Positions 43,615 through 52,404 of a stretch of 64,000 nucleotides of DNA are shown here, one piece after another. A program made the position numbers and the translations under genes. Below the pieces are notes generated by a model, which was not told the origin of the DNA, made no database searches, and worked only from the letters and a program-made list of their open reading frames with translations. The stretch lies in NCBI RefSeq assembly GCF_015278315.1, contig NZ_JADIJE010000002.1:1-64000 (forward strand), in the 5' to 3' direction. The stretch is from Microbacterium ureisolvens. Lineage in GTDB: Bacteria; Actinomycetota; Actinomycetes; Actinomycetales; Microbacteriaceae. Positions within the stretch are counted from its first letter, which is position 1. The number at the start of each line of letters is the position of its first letter.

Positions 43615-44826
43615 ATGACCTCGTCCACGGCATCCGTCACCCTCCCCGATTCCTCCGTCGCGCGCTTCCCGCTCGGCGCGCTCCTGCTGCTCTCGCTCGG
43701 CGTCTTCGTCACCGTCACGGCCGAATCCCTGCCGGCCGGACTCATGCCCGAGATGGCCGCCGACCTCGGGGTCGATCCGCTGCGCATCGGCCTGCTCGTC
43801 TCGGTGTGGGCGATCGTGGTGATCGCCTCGAGCATCCCGCTCACCCGGGCGACGCGGCGGATCGACCGCCGCGTCGTCGTCGCGGTCTCGCTCGCGTTGT
43901 TCGCCGTCGCCAACATCGCGACGGCGTTCGCGCCGAGCTACGAGGTGGCCTTCGCCACGCGGGTCGTGGCGGCTCTCGCGCACGGCGTCTTCTGGGCGAT
44001 CGTCATCGTCTACGCCACCTCGCTGCTCTCGGGCGCGCAGCTCGGCCGCGGTCTCGCGCTGGTCACCGGTGGTGGCACGGCGGCCACGGTGCTCGGTCTT
44101 CCGACGGCCACGGCGCTGGCGCAGCTCACCAGCTGGCGCGTCTCGTTCGCGGTGATGGGGATCGGGATGCTGGTGCTCGCGGCCGTCGTCTTCCGCCGGC
44201 TTCCGCGCTCGGTCGTGGTGCCGCTCCCCGCCGGGGAGCGGGCACCGCTCCGGCACGATCGGAGCATCCCGCCGCTCCTCGCCTACGGCTTCGCGGGCCT
44301 GCTCATCGGCCTGGCGCAGTTCCTCGCCTTCGTCTACATCCGCCCCTACCTCGCCGAGTCCGCCGGCATCGCCGACGGCTGGGCGAGTGCGCTGCTGTTC
44401 GTCTACGGCGCCGCCGGCATCCTCGGCGTCGTCGTGGCGGGCCCGCTCGCCGACCGGTTCCCCCGGACGGCGCTGACCGCATCGCTGCTGGTGTTCGTCG
44501 CCGCCTACGCCGCCCTCGCCGTGCTCCCTCACGTCACGCCCGTCGTCATCGTCGCACTGGCACTGTGGGGAGCCGGCACGGGGGCGATGTTCCCGCTGAT
44601 CCAGACGGCGCTCATGCGCGCGGCATCCGATCGCCTCCGCGACCTCGCGAGCGCATCGATCGTGGTGCTCTTCAACGTCGGGATCGCCGGCGGATCGTGG
44701 GCGGGCGGCCAGCTCACCGCGACCTACGGGCCGACGGCGAACATGGCGGTCGCCGCGGTCGTGGTGCTGGTCGCGGCGGTCCTGACGGCCCTCGGCGCGG
44801 GGCTCAGCGCGCGGCGGGCGGGCTGA
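43615..44826 (+). CDS. MFS transporter, drug-efflux (DHA1) type
   Basis: A 403-residue, 12-helix transporter: LGVFVTVTAESLPAGLMPEM, RIGLLVSVWAIVVIASSIPL, TRATRRIDRR and FATRVVAALAHGVFWAIVIV match the AraJ/CmlA-like group. Expression probably depends on the divergent MerR protein. The exported compound is unknown. Confidence 0.85.
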   Translation: MTSSTASVTLPDSSVARFPLGALLLLSLGVFVTVTAESLPAGLMPEMAADLGVDPLRIGLLVSVWAIVVIASSIPLTRATRRIDRRVVVAVSLALFAVANIATAFAPSYEVAFATRVVAALAHGVFWAIVIVYATSLLSGAQLGRGLALVTGGGTAATVLGLPTATALAQLTSWRVSFAVMGIGMLVLAAVVFRRLPRSVVVPLPAGERAPLRHDRSIPPLLAYGFAGLLIGLAQFLAFVYIRPYLAESAGIADGWASALLFVYGAAGILGVVVAGPLADRFPRTALTASLLVFVAAYAALAVLPHVTPVVIVALALWGAGTGAMFPLIQTALMRAASDRLRDLASASIVVLFNVGIAGGSWAGGQLTATYGPTANMAVAAVVVLVAAVLTALGAGLSARRAG

Positions 44827-44994
44827 GTGGGGCGACGCCGCGTCGGTCCACCCCGACCGCCGCTCGAGGCGCATGACTTTCGACGGGATCGATGAGCTCG
44901 TCGGCGTCGTCGGGCGCGTGGGGCCGGCGCCCGAGCTCCTGCCCGCGCAGCAGGAACCGCACGCGCCTGGGCACCGAGTCGTAGCCTGAGGACC

Positions 44995-45912
44995 ATGGTC
45001 TACACGCGCGACTCGATCCCCGACCTGCACGGCCGCGTGGCCGTCGTCACGGGTGCGAACGGGGGACTCGGACTCGAGACCGCGAAGGCGTTCGCCGCCA
45101 AGGGCGCGCACGTCGTGTCGGCCGTCCGCGACCTGGAGAAGGGTGCCGAAGCGCTCGAGCAGATACGCGCCGAGACACCGGGCCCCTCGCTCGAGCTGGT
45201 CGAGCTCGACCTCGGATCCCAGGCATCGGTCAAGCGGGCTGCGGAGCACATCGCGGCGACGCATCCGTCGATCGACATCCTCGTGAACAACGCCGGTGTC
45301 ATGGCGATGCCCGAGCGCACGACGGAGGACGGCTACGAGATGCAGCTGGGCATCGACCATCTCGGCCACTGGACCTTGACCGCGCTGCTGCTCCCGTCGA
45401 TCCTCGCGGCTCCCGCGGCCCGGGTCGTGACGGTGACCTCGACAGCACATCACTTCGGGCGCGCGATCGACCTCGACAATCCCTATCGCCGAGGCAAGTA
45501 TCAGCCGTGGCTCGTCTACGGCAACGCCAAGCTCGCCAATTACCACTTCGGACTGGGCCTCGACGCACGATTCCGCGACGCGGGGGTCCGCGCGCAGAGC
45601 CTCATCGCCCACCCCGGCCTCTCGCACACCGACCTTCAGACCCGCACGGTCCGCGAGGGGGGCGGTGGACGGATGGCGGCCTTCTTCGCGGGCACGGCGG
45701 CGCGACGGGGCATGCCCGCGAGCGAGGGCGCGATGCCGCAGATCCGAGCCGCGACCGACCCCTCCGCCCGCGGCGGCCAGTTCTACGGACCGCGGTGGAT
45801 GAACACGGGCCGAGCTGTACGGGTGCCGGTGCTGCGGCTCGGCCGCCGCCGGGCGATAGAGAAGCTGTGGGCGTTCTCCGAGGCCGAGACGAGCGTGCCG
45901 ATCTCACTTTGA
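44995..45912 (+). CDS. short-chain dehydrogenase (retinol-dehydrogenase-like)
   Basis: A 305-residue SDR: VVTGANGGLGLETAKAFAAK, ILVNNAGVMA, LGIDHLGHWTLTALLLPSI, VTVTSTAHHFG and the catalytic YGNAKLANYHF. The longer C-terminal part is typical of the light-dependent protochlorophyllide reductase/retinol-like group. TAGCCT lies seven bases before the ATG, a leaderless layout. The 168 bases before it (44827-44994) hold no convincing gene. Confidence 0.88.
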   Translation: MVYTRDSIPDLHGRVAVVTGANGGLGLETAKAFAAKGAHVVSAVRDLEKGAEALEQIRAETPGPSLELVELDLGSQASVKRAAEHIAATHPSIDILVNNAGVMAMPERTTEDGYEMQLGIDHLGHWTLTALLLPSILAAPAARVVTVTSTAHHFGRAIDLDNPYRRGKYQPWLVYGNAKLANYHFGLGLDARFRDAGVRAQSLIAHPGLSHTDLQTRTVREGGGGRMAAFFAGTAARRGMPASEGAMPQIRAATDPSARGGQFYGPRWMNTGRAVRVPVLRLGRRRAIEKLWAFSEAETSVPISL

Positions 45913-45996
45913 TTGTTCATCCACTGAAGGCCGGCTGGAATCGACAGTGACGTTGTGGCCACTTCGGCCCCTTCCCTGCGGCGATCCCTTGGTTCG

Positions 45997-46029
45997 ATGG
46001 CGGATGCCGCGGGCCGCGGCATCCGCCAT
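45997..46029. terminator. 33-bp perfect palindrome between convergent genes
   Basis: ATGGCGGATGCCGCGG and CCGCGGCATCCGCCAT are perfect 16-bp arms around one G. It lies between the stop codons of the convergent SDR and POT genes, which suggests a bidirectional terminator. It is the most complete member of the GGATGCC hairpin family here. Confidence 0.75.
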
Positions 46030-46031
46030 CC

Positions 46032-47651
46032 CTATCGCACGCCCCGCATGAGCTTCAGCACCGGCTTCACGGACGCGAGCAGCGCGAGTCCCAGCACGAT
46101 CGCGATGCCGCCGAGGATCGTGAAGTACGGGATCTCGTCCTCGGGGTTGTAGAACTGCGCGAGCCAGCCGGCGATCGCCGTGCCGAGGGCGATGGAGAGG
46201 AAGTACAGCGCCACCATCTGGGTGTGGAACCGCTGCGGTGCGAGCTTCGTCGTGACCGAGAGGCCCGGCGGGGAGATGAAGAGCTCGGCGATCGTGAAGA
46301 CGAACAGGATCATGACGATCGCCAGCAGCGGCGTCGAGTTCGGGGCGCCGTTGGCCCAGGGGAGGAACAGCAGGAATGCGACGCCCATGATCATCGCGCC
46401 GAGCGCGAACTTGACGGGCGCCGACGGCGCACGATCGCCGAGCTTGGTCCAGATCGCGGCGAACACGCCGGAGAGGATGATGACGAAGATCGGGTTGATC
46501 GAGTTCACCCACGACACCGGCATCTCCCAGCCGAAGATCGTGCGGTCGAGCTGCTTGTCGGAGTAGATCGTGAGCACCGTGAACTGCTGCTGGTAGAGCG
46601 ACCAGAACCCCACGTTCACGATGAACAGCGGGATGAAGCCGATCACCCGCGAGCGGTCGTCGCCGGTGATCGCGCGCGACGAGATGATCACCGAGAAGTA
46701 GGCGATCGCCGCGCCGAGCGTCACGAGGATCACGATGCCCGCGAGATTGTCGGCGCGGATCACGCCGGTGAGCACGAGCACGACGATGAGCAGCAGGCCG
46801 GCGATGCCGATCCCGATCATCATCCCGCGGCGGTTCGCCGGGAGCGGGTTCGCGACGACGCGGGATGAGGCGGGCAGCTGCTTGCGGCCGAACGAGTACT
46901 GGGTGAGGCCGATCGCCATGCCGATCGCCGCCGCGCCGAAGCCCCAGTGGAAGCCGACGTTGCTCTGCAGGAAGCCGGTCACGATCGGTCCGAGGAACGC
47001 ACCGAGGTTGATGCCGAGGTAGAAGAGCGAGAACCCGGCGTCGCGGCGCGGGTCCTTCGCGGAGTACAGCGTCCCGACGACGGCCGTGGCGTTGGCTTTC
47101 AGCCCGCCCGAACCGACGGCGACGAGGACGAGCCCGACCCCCAGCCCCCACACGCTGGGGAGCAGGGCCAGGGCGATGTGCCCGGCCATGATGACCCAGG
47201 CGCTGTAGAAGAGCACGCGCTCCGAGCCGAGCAGGCGGTCGGCCACCCAGGCGCCGAGGATGGTCGACAGGTAGACGGTGCCGCCGTAGGCGCCGACGAT
47301 GCCGGTCGCGGTCGCCTCCGGGATCCCGAGGCCGCCCTCCGACACGGAGTAGTACATGTAGATGAGCAGGATGCCCTGCATGCCGTAGAAGCTGAACCGC
47401 TCCCACATCTCCACCCCGAAGATGTGCGCGAGCGCCCAGGGCTGCCCGAAGAACCTCGCGTCGTGGTCGGCGCCGTCGTCGGGGGCCGTCGTGCCGGCGG
47501 CGTCGGTGCCGCTGCGGGCGGCCAGCGTGCCCGTCCTCGTGGCGTCGGCCGCGGCGGTGGCGCCGTCCGGCGGACCGACCGGCACCTGCTCCGGCCTGTT
47601 CTCGCCCCGCGTCGGATCGCTCCCCTGATCGCCTTGTTCCCGCCCGTCCAT
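46032..47651 (-). CDS. POT/PTR-family peptide:proton symporter
   Basis: A 539-residue transporter. A polar N-terminal region of about 65 residues precedes the family start FGVEMWERFSFYGMQGILLI. GSGGLKANATAVVG and FSLFYLGINLGAFLGPIV are PTR2 signature blocks. GGAGG lies seven bases before the ATG. It imports di- and tripeptides with protons. It is divergent from the oxidoreductase at 47766. Confidence 0.9.
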   Translation of the reverse strand: MDGREQGDQGSDPTRGENRPEQVPVGPPDGATAAADATRTGTLAARSGTDAAGTTAPDDGADHDARFFGQPWALAHIFGVEMWERFSFYGMQGILLIYMYYSVSEGGLGIPEATATGIVGAYGGTVYLSTILGAWVADRLLGSERVLFYSAWVIMAGHIALALLPSVWGLGVGLVLVAVGSGGLKANATAVVGTLYSAKDPRRDAGFSLFYLGINLGAFLGPIVTGFLQSNVGFHWGFGAAAIGMAIGLTQYSFGRKQLPASSRVVANPLPANRRGMMIGIGIAGLLLIVVLVLTGVIRADNLAGIVILVTLGAAIAYFSVIISSRAITGDDRSRVIGFIPLFIVNVGFWSLYQQQFTVLTIYSDKQLDRTIFGWEMPVSWVNSINPIFVIILSGVFAAIWTKLGDRAPSAPVKFALGAMIMGVAFLLFLPWANGAPNSTPLLAIVMILFVFTIAELFISPPGLSVTTKLAPQRFHTQMVALYFLSIALGTAIAGWLAQFYNPEDEIPYFTILGGIAIVLGLALLASVKPVLKLMRGVR

Positions 47652-47730
47652 GGCCAGCCTCCGTCGCCCCCGGTGTGTGGTCAGGCTAGCGACGGGCTCG
47701 CGGGCGCGATAGCCCCCCGCGCTCGGGCGT

Positions 47731-47752
47731 TAGTGTGAGCCAGGGGCTCACA
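47731..47752. promoter_or_regulatory. palindrome in the POT/oxidoreductase divergent region
   Basis: TGTGAGCC-AGG-GGCTCACA (47734-47752) is a perfect 8-bp dyad overlapping TAGTGT (47731-47736). It sits 14 bases before the oxidoreductase start. The binding protein is unknown. Confidence 0.5.
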
Positions 47753-47765
47753 GGACGGCGCACAC

Positions 47766-49028
47766 ATGCGGATCGGCATCATCGGCGGCGGCGCCGCGGG
47801 GCTCGCGAGCGCCTGGCTGCTGGAGCGGGATCACGAGGTCACGCTGTTCGAGAGGGACGACCGCCTCGGCGGCCACGCGCACACCGTCGACGTCGAGGTC
47901 GACGGCCGGGCGCTCCGAGTGGACGCCGGCTTCCAGTTCTTCGCCCGCAGCGCCGCCTACGCGACGTTCAACCGGCTCCTCGACGAACTCGGCGTTCCGC
48001 GCACGACCTATCCGGCGACGCTCACCGTCTCGCGCATCGACGGCACGCGTCCGGTGGCGATGCCGCCGTTCCGGCGCGGCCGGCTGGTATGGGCCTCTCT
48101 CACACCTCGGGCGATCGCCCACCTGCTGCGTTTCCGCGCGTTCCTGTCGCGTCTGCCGGCGTTCCTCGCCCAGCACGACACGACAGTGACGATCGCCGAG
48201 TACGTCGAGCGCGAGGGGCTGCCCAAGGCGTTCGTCGACGACTTCCTCTTCCCTCTGCTGCTCGCGTTCTGGTGCGTCGACCTCGACGAGTTCCGGCGGT
48301 TCGCGGCCTACAACGCCCTGTACTACCTGGGTGCGAATCTGCCTCGCGGCCTGCGGCCGCCCGACCAGTGCGAGATCCCGGGCGGACTCCGCGCCTACGT
48401 GGACGCCCTCGTCGCCTCGCTGGGGCGGACGACGCTGCACACGGGCTCCGGCGTCGACGCCGTCACCCGGGATGCCGACGGCACGCTGCTGGTCGAGGCC
48501 GCCGGGTCGCGGCATCCGTTCGACCATCTCGTGCTGGCGTGCAACGCGCGCCAGGCGCACGACCTGCTGGCACCGCTGCCGGAGCTCGCAGAGACGACGC
48601 GACAGCTGAGGCGATTCCGGTACTTCGACACCACGATCGCGATCCACGGGGATCGACGCCTCATGCCGCGAGATCGGTCCGCGTGGTCGGTCGTGAACGT
48701 GCGGACGGATGCCGCGCACAGCGCGCTGTCGGTCTGGAACCCGTCGCGCGGGGCAGATGTGTTCAAGAGCTGGGTGACCTACGACGAGGACCTGCCGCGG
48801 CCGCTGTACGCCACGGCGACCTACGAGCACGGACTCATCGACACCGACTACTTCGATGCGCAACGACGGCTGCGCCCGCTGCAGGGGCAGCACGGCGTGT
48901 CGCTCGCGGGGCTGTACACCGCCGACGCGGACTCCCACGAGAGCGCGATCCGCTCGGCCGTCGCGGTCGCCGAGCGCCTCGGCCCGGACTCACCGCGCCT
49001 CGCGTCGCTGCGTGCGCCCGGCGGCTGA
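47766..49028 (+). CDS. FAD-dependent amine-oxidase-like oxidoreductase
   Basis: A 420-residue flavoprotein. IGIIGGGAAGLASAWLLERD and LFERDDRLGGHAHTVDVEVD form the FAD-binding start. DAGFQFFARSAAYATFNRLL follows, and SLAGLYTADADSHESAIRSA near the end is where the family closes around FAD. Homologues are annotated as NAD/FAD-binding proteins near fatty-acid cyclopropane or carotenoid-like genes, none of which is present here. Substrate unknown. Confidence 0.82.
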   Translation: MRIGIIGGGAAGLASAWLLERDHEVTLFERDDRLGGHAHTVDVEVDGRALRVDAGFQFFARSAAYATFNRLLDELGVPRTTYPATLTVSRIDGTRPVAMPPFRRGRLVWASLTPRAIAHLLRFRAFLSRLPAFLAQHDTTVTIAEYVEREGLPKAFVDDFLFPLLLAFWCVDLDEFRRFAAYNALYYLGANLPRGLRPPDQCEIPGGLRAYVDALVASLGRTTLHTGSGVDAVTRDADGTLLVEAAGSRHPFDHLVLACNARQAHDLLAPLPELAETTRQLRRFRYFDTTIAIHGDRRLMPRDRSAWSVVNVRTDAAHSALSVWNPSRGADVFKSWVTYDEDLPRPLYATATYEHGLIDTDYFDAQRRLRPLQGQHGVSLAGLYTADADSHESAIRSAVAVAERLGPDSPRLASLRAPGG

Positions 49029-49064
49029 ACCCCGGCCGCTGAACCGGCCGGCCGCTGACGTCCC

Positions 49065-50081
49065 TCACACGACGGACGCACCCTCCAGCACCCGCGCCCG
49101 CTGCAGAGTGGCGAGTGCGCTGATCGTCGACTCGGCACCGCGATTGTCGTTTCGGCCCGTCGGGGTCAGTCCGTCGTAGCCGGCGCCGGTGACCGGATCG
49201 AACAGCGCGACGCCGACGTCGTTGTCGCCTTCGAACCACGCCCACGCGCGGCGGACCTCGCGCTGCCAGCGCTCTTGACCGGTGACCGTGCGCGCGCGCA
49301 GCGCGGCGTCGGCGATCGCGGCGGCCTCGAGCGGCTGCTGGTCGAATGCCGGAGCGGCGTCGAAGGGCCCGCGGCCGCCGACGGGCGTCGGTGAGAGGTG
49401 GCCGTCGCGCGTTTCGCGTGCGAGAAGAAAGTCGAGGAGTTCCAGTCCGCGCCGGATGAGGTCGCGCTCGCCACGTGCGGTCCCCGCCGCGAGCAGGGCG
49501 TCAGGAAGGGAGCCGTTCGCGTAGTGCAGGCGGTCCTCGGGCCAGCACCAGCCGGGGTGCGCCGGCGCGGTGAGCACCGGCCTGGCGTCATCGAGCACAC
49601 GACGGGCGGCGGCCGAACGCGGGTCGGCCTCGAGCACTGCCGCCGCGCCGAGCGCGGCGAACGCGGCGGTGCGCAGCGACAGCCCGGGTCCGGAGGCTCG
49701 TGCCGCCCGCTCGAACACCGCGTGCGCGCGCCGGCGCACGTGCTCGTCGCCGGACATGGTCGCCGCGACGGCGAGTCCGTGCAGGGCGCGCCCCCACCAG
49801 TCACCGCGCGCGGGCGCATCGCGCCAGCGTCCGTCGATGTCCATCCGGTTCCGCGCGCGTCCGTCGGGGACGACGGCGTGGTCGACGAAGGTCAGATACG
49901 TCTCGGTGAGCCGGCCTGCGATGGTCGAGCCGTCTTCGCGCACGGTCACGATCAGGGCACGCGCGGCGTCGTCCAGGCAGTAGCCGTGTTCGCGTCGCGG
50001 GGACGCTCTCGACGCGTGCTCGAAGATCCCGCGGTCGTCGGTGAGGGCTGCGAGATGCGCGAGCGGCAGCGGTGCGCTCAC
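49065..50081 (-). CDS. alpha/alpha-toroid (six-hairpin glycosidase-like) protein of a glycosyltransferase operon
   Basis: A 338-residue protein, last of a three-gene operon after two glycosyltransferases. GYCLDDAARALI, RDAPARGDWWGRALHGLAVA, HPGWCWPEDRLHYANGSLPD and WFEGDNDVGVALFDPVTGAG recur in a family of uncharacterised (alpha/alpha)6-barrel proteins found beside GT4 enzymes. No signal peptide is seen, so it is probably cytoplasmic. The GTG start overlaps the previous stop. It may trim or phosphorolyse an oligosaccharide; this is a guess from context. Confidence 0.6.
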   Translation of the reverse strand: MSAPLPLAHLAALTDDRGIFEHASRASPRREHGYCLDDAARALIVTVREDGSTIAGRLTETYLTFVDHAVVPDGRARNRMDIDGRWRDAPARGDWWGRALHGLAVAATMSGDEHVRRRAHAVFERAARASGPGLSLRTAAFAALGAAAVLEADPRSAAARRVLDDARPVLTAPAHPGWCWPEDRLHYANGSLPDALLAAGTARGERDLIRRGLELLDFLLARETRDGHLSPTPVGGRGPFDAAPAFDQQPLEAAAIADAALRARTVTGQERWQREVRRAWAWFEGDNDVGVALFDPVTGAGYDGLTPTGRNDNRGAESTISALATLQRARVLEGASVV

Positions 50082-51196
50082 GCGGCCCGCTCGGCGCGCA
50101 GCCGGGCCGCAAGGGCCGCGTAGCGCGCGGCCACCTCCGGCCAGGGCAGGCCGAGTCCTCCGGCGGCGGCCGGCCGCGTCATCCGCCGCGGCCCGCGAGC
50201 GGCGTCCAGGGTGCGCCGCAGCGCCGCGGCCATGGCCGCGAGATCGTCGTGCGGGACCGCGATGCCCGAGCGTCCGTCGAGCAGCTCGACGGCGTGCGGG
50301 AACGCGGTCGCGACGACCGGCACGCCCGAGGCGACGGCCTCGACGAGCACTCCCGACGTCGCCTGCTCCTGCGACTCGTACGGCAGCAGTACGACGTCCG
50401 CCGAGCCGCGCAGCTCGTCCAGCTCGGCGTCGTCCAGGTAGCGGTCGACGAAGTGCACGTCCGACTCGACGCCGAGCGCCCGCGACAGTCCCTGCAGCGA
50501 GTCGCGGTAGCGCTCGCCGTCGTGCGCGAGCACCTTCGGGTGCGTCTGGCCGGCGATGACGTACTCGGCACGCAACCCCTGTTCGCGCAGCAGGGACAGG
50601 GCGCGGATGCCGCGATCGAGCCCCTTCCCGGGAGAGATCAGGCCCCACGTGGCGATGCGCGGCAGGGCGCCCGCGTGGGGGGCGGCGCCCGCCTGCGGCA
50701 CCGGCACGCCGTGCGGGATGAGCGCCACGCGACGCGGATCGACGTCGTACTCGCGCAGGAGCGTGTCGCGCGCGTGCGTGGTCATCACCACCAGCACCGA
50801 TGCGAGGGCACCCAGTCGCACGATGATGTCGCGCTGCGGCCCGCTGGGGGCGGGAAGCACGGTGTGCAGCACCACGATCACCGCGGATCGCAGTCGTGCG
50901 ATGGTCTCGAGCACGTCGATGCCGTCGGGACCGCCGTAGATGCCGTACTCGTGCTGTGCGATCACGACGTCGCAGCCGGCGAGGGCCTCGGCCGCGGCGG
51001 CGGGGTCGTCCCGCGGAACGGCGGCGTCGACGGGCGGTGTGATGCGCGGGTCATCGGCCGCGTCCCCGTCCTGGAGCACGCGCACGATCACCGCCGGGTC
51101 CTGCGGTCCGCACATCGCCGCGGCCAGCGAGCGGCTGAAGGTGGCCAGCCCGCAGCGCGTGGGCGGGTAGGTGGAAAGGAAGCCGAACCGGGTCAT
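50078..51196 (-). CDS. GT4-family glycosyltransferase 2
   Basis: A 372-residue GT-B enzyme: FLSTYPPTRCGLATFSRSLA at the acceptor side, VVIAQHEYGIYGG, VALIPHGVP, ATWGLISPGKGLDRGIRALS, and the nucleotide-sugar site ADVVLLPYESQEQATSGVLV followed by EAVASGVPVVAT. It overlaps the first glycosyltransferase by ATGA, with GGAGATGACG as ribosome site. Sugar and acceptor are not evident. Confidence 0.85.
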   Translation of the reverse strand: MTRFGFLSTYPPTRCGLATFSRSLAAAMCGPQDPAVIVRVLQDGDAADDPRITPPVDAAVPRDDPAAAAEALAGCDVVIAQHEYGIYGGPDGIDVLETIARLRSAVIVVLHTVLPAPSGPQRDIIVRLGALASVLVVMTTHARDTLLREYDVDPRRVALIPHGVPVPQAGAAPHAGALPRIATWGLISPGKGLDRGIRALSLLREQGLRAEYVIAGQTHPKVLAHDGERYRDSLQGLSRALGVESDVHFVDRYLDDAELDELRGSADVVLLPYESQEQATSGVLVEAVASGVPVVATAFPHAVELLDGRSGIAVPHDDLAAMAAALRRTLDAARGPRRMTRPAAAGGLGLPWPEVAARYAALAARLRAERAA

Positions 51197-52302
51197 CTCG
51201 TCATCTCCTTCGCGAAGCCGGTGTCGTGGCGGGTTCGGCGAGGGTCGGATGCCGCGGCCAGCAGCCCGCGGTACAGCTCGAGGTAGGCGTCGACCATGCG
51301 GTCGGCACTGAAGCGGTCGCGTGCGCGATCGCGTACGGTCCGGCGGTCGAGGGCGATCGCACGCCCCACGGCGGCGACGGCTCCTGCGATGCCGTCGGCG
51401 GGCGGGACGAGGCATCCGGTGACGCCCTCGTCGACCACTTCCGGAAGCGCGCCGCGCGCGTAGGCGACCACCGGCGTGCCGCAGGCCATGGCCTCGATCA
51501 CGGACAGGCCGAACGGCTCGTCGAAGTGGATCGGGTGCAGCAGCGCCGCCACCGAGCCGAGGACGCCCGGGCGATCCACGGCGCCGACCGGGCCGAGGTG
51601 GACCACCCGCTCGCCGTCGATGTGGGGCTCCACCCGCTGCCGGAAGTACTCCTCGTCATGGACGATGCCGGCGATGAGGAGACGTCGACCCGCACGGCGG
51701 GCGATCTCGATGGCGTCGGCGACGCCCTTGTCGGGATGGATGCGGCCGAAGACGAGCAGGTCGTCGCCGCCCGGTCCTGCGGGGAACGCGTCGAGGTCGA
51801 GGCCGTGCCCGATGGTGGCGGCGTAGGGCAGGTCGGGCGAGCGGTCCGCGGCCGAGATCGCGACCAGCGCCGACGATGCGCGACGGTACGCCGGCAGGAT
51901 GCCGGGACCCGAGAATCCGTGCACCGTGGTGACCAGCGGCGCGCGCCACAGCTCGCCGAAGGCGAGAGGCAGCCAGTCGAGGTGGCTGTGGACGAGGTCG
52001 AAGTCGCCGGACCGCGCCAGCACGTGCGCCACGTGCAGCGCCTCCCAGACGCGCCCGTCCATCGCGGGATCCTCCGCGTAGCCGTGGGGCGCGACCGCGT
52101 CCAGCCGCGCCGTCGTCACCGAATCGGCGGTCGCGAACAGCGTCACGTCGACGCCGCGGGCGACCAGGCCCTCGGCCAGCGTCGAGGCCACCTGCTCCCA
52201 CGGTCCGTAGTGCACGGGCGGCGTCCGCCACGCGATCGGCGCCATCATCGCGACTCGCAGCGGCGCCGCGCGGGCGTCGTCGATCGGGTCGGGTGTGGTC
52301 AT
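51193..52302 (-). CDS. GT4-family glycosyltransferase 1
   Basis: A 369-residue GT-B enzyme: MAPIAWRTPPVHYGPWEQVA, VHSHLDWLPLAFGE, VTTVHGFSGPG, TIGHGLDLDAFP, VFGRIHPDKGVADAIEIARR and the donor motif HFDEPFGLSVIEAMACGTPV. The GPWE opening is common to actinobacterial GT4 enzymes paired with a second GT4. First gene of the operon. Confidence 0.87.
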   Translation of the reverse strand: MTTPDPIDDARAAPLRVAMMAPIAWRTPPVHYGPWEQVASTLAEGLVARGVDVTLFATADSVTTARLDAVAPHGYAEDPAMDGRVWEALHVAHVLARSGDFDLVHSHLDWLPLAFGELWRAPLVTTVHGFSGPGILPAYRRASSALVAISAADRSPDLPYAATIGHGLDLDAFPAGPGGDDLLVFGRIHPDKGVADAIEIARRAGRRLLIAGIVHDEEYFRQRVEPHIDGERVVHLGPVGAVDRPGVLGSVAALLHPIHFDEPFGLSVIEAMACGTPVVAYARGALPEVVDEGVTGCLVPPADGIAGAVAAVGRAIALDRRTVRDRARDRFSADRMVDAYLELYRGLLAAASDPRRTRHDTGFAKEMTR

Positions 52303-52404
52303 GCGGGTCCTGCTTCCGGGAGAACCACACCGTAGGCGCGCCCGACGCTTCCCGGACCGGGGTTGACAACCGCGCTTCCCCCGCGCAAGGCGTGCGGCGC
52401 CGGA

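Noticed and set aside
44827-44994. Minus-strand reading DSVPRRVRFLLRGQELG as a possible small gene
   Set aside because: No start codon or ribosome site in frame and no stop near a plausible end; too weak to call.
43536-45627. Minus-strand extension of the MerR frame over the MFS gene (hundreds of codons)
   Set aside because: It is antisense to a well-supported transporter and consists of Arg/Asp/Glu/His-rich filler. The MerR start at 43536 has a matching promoter region.
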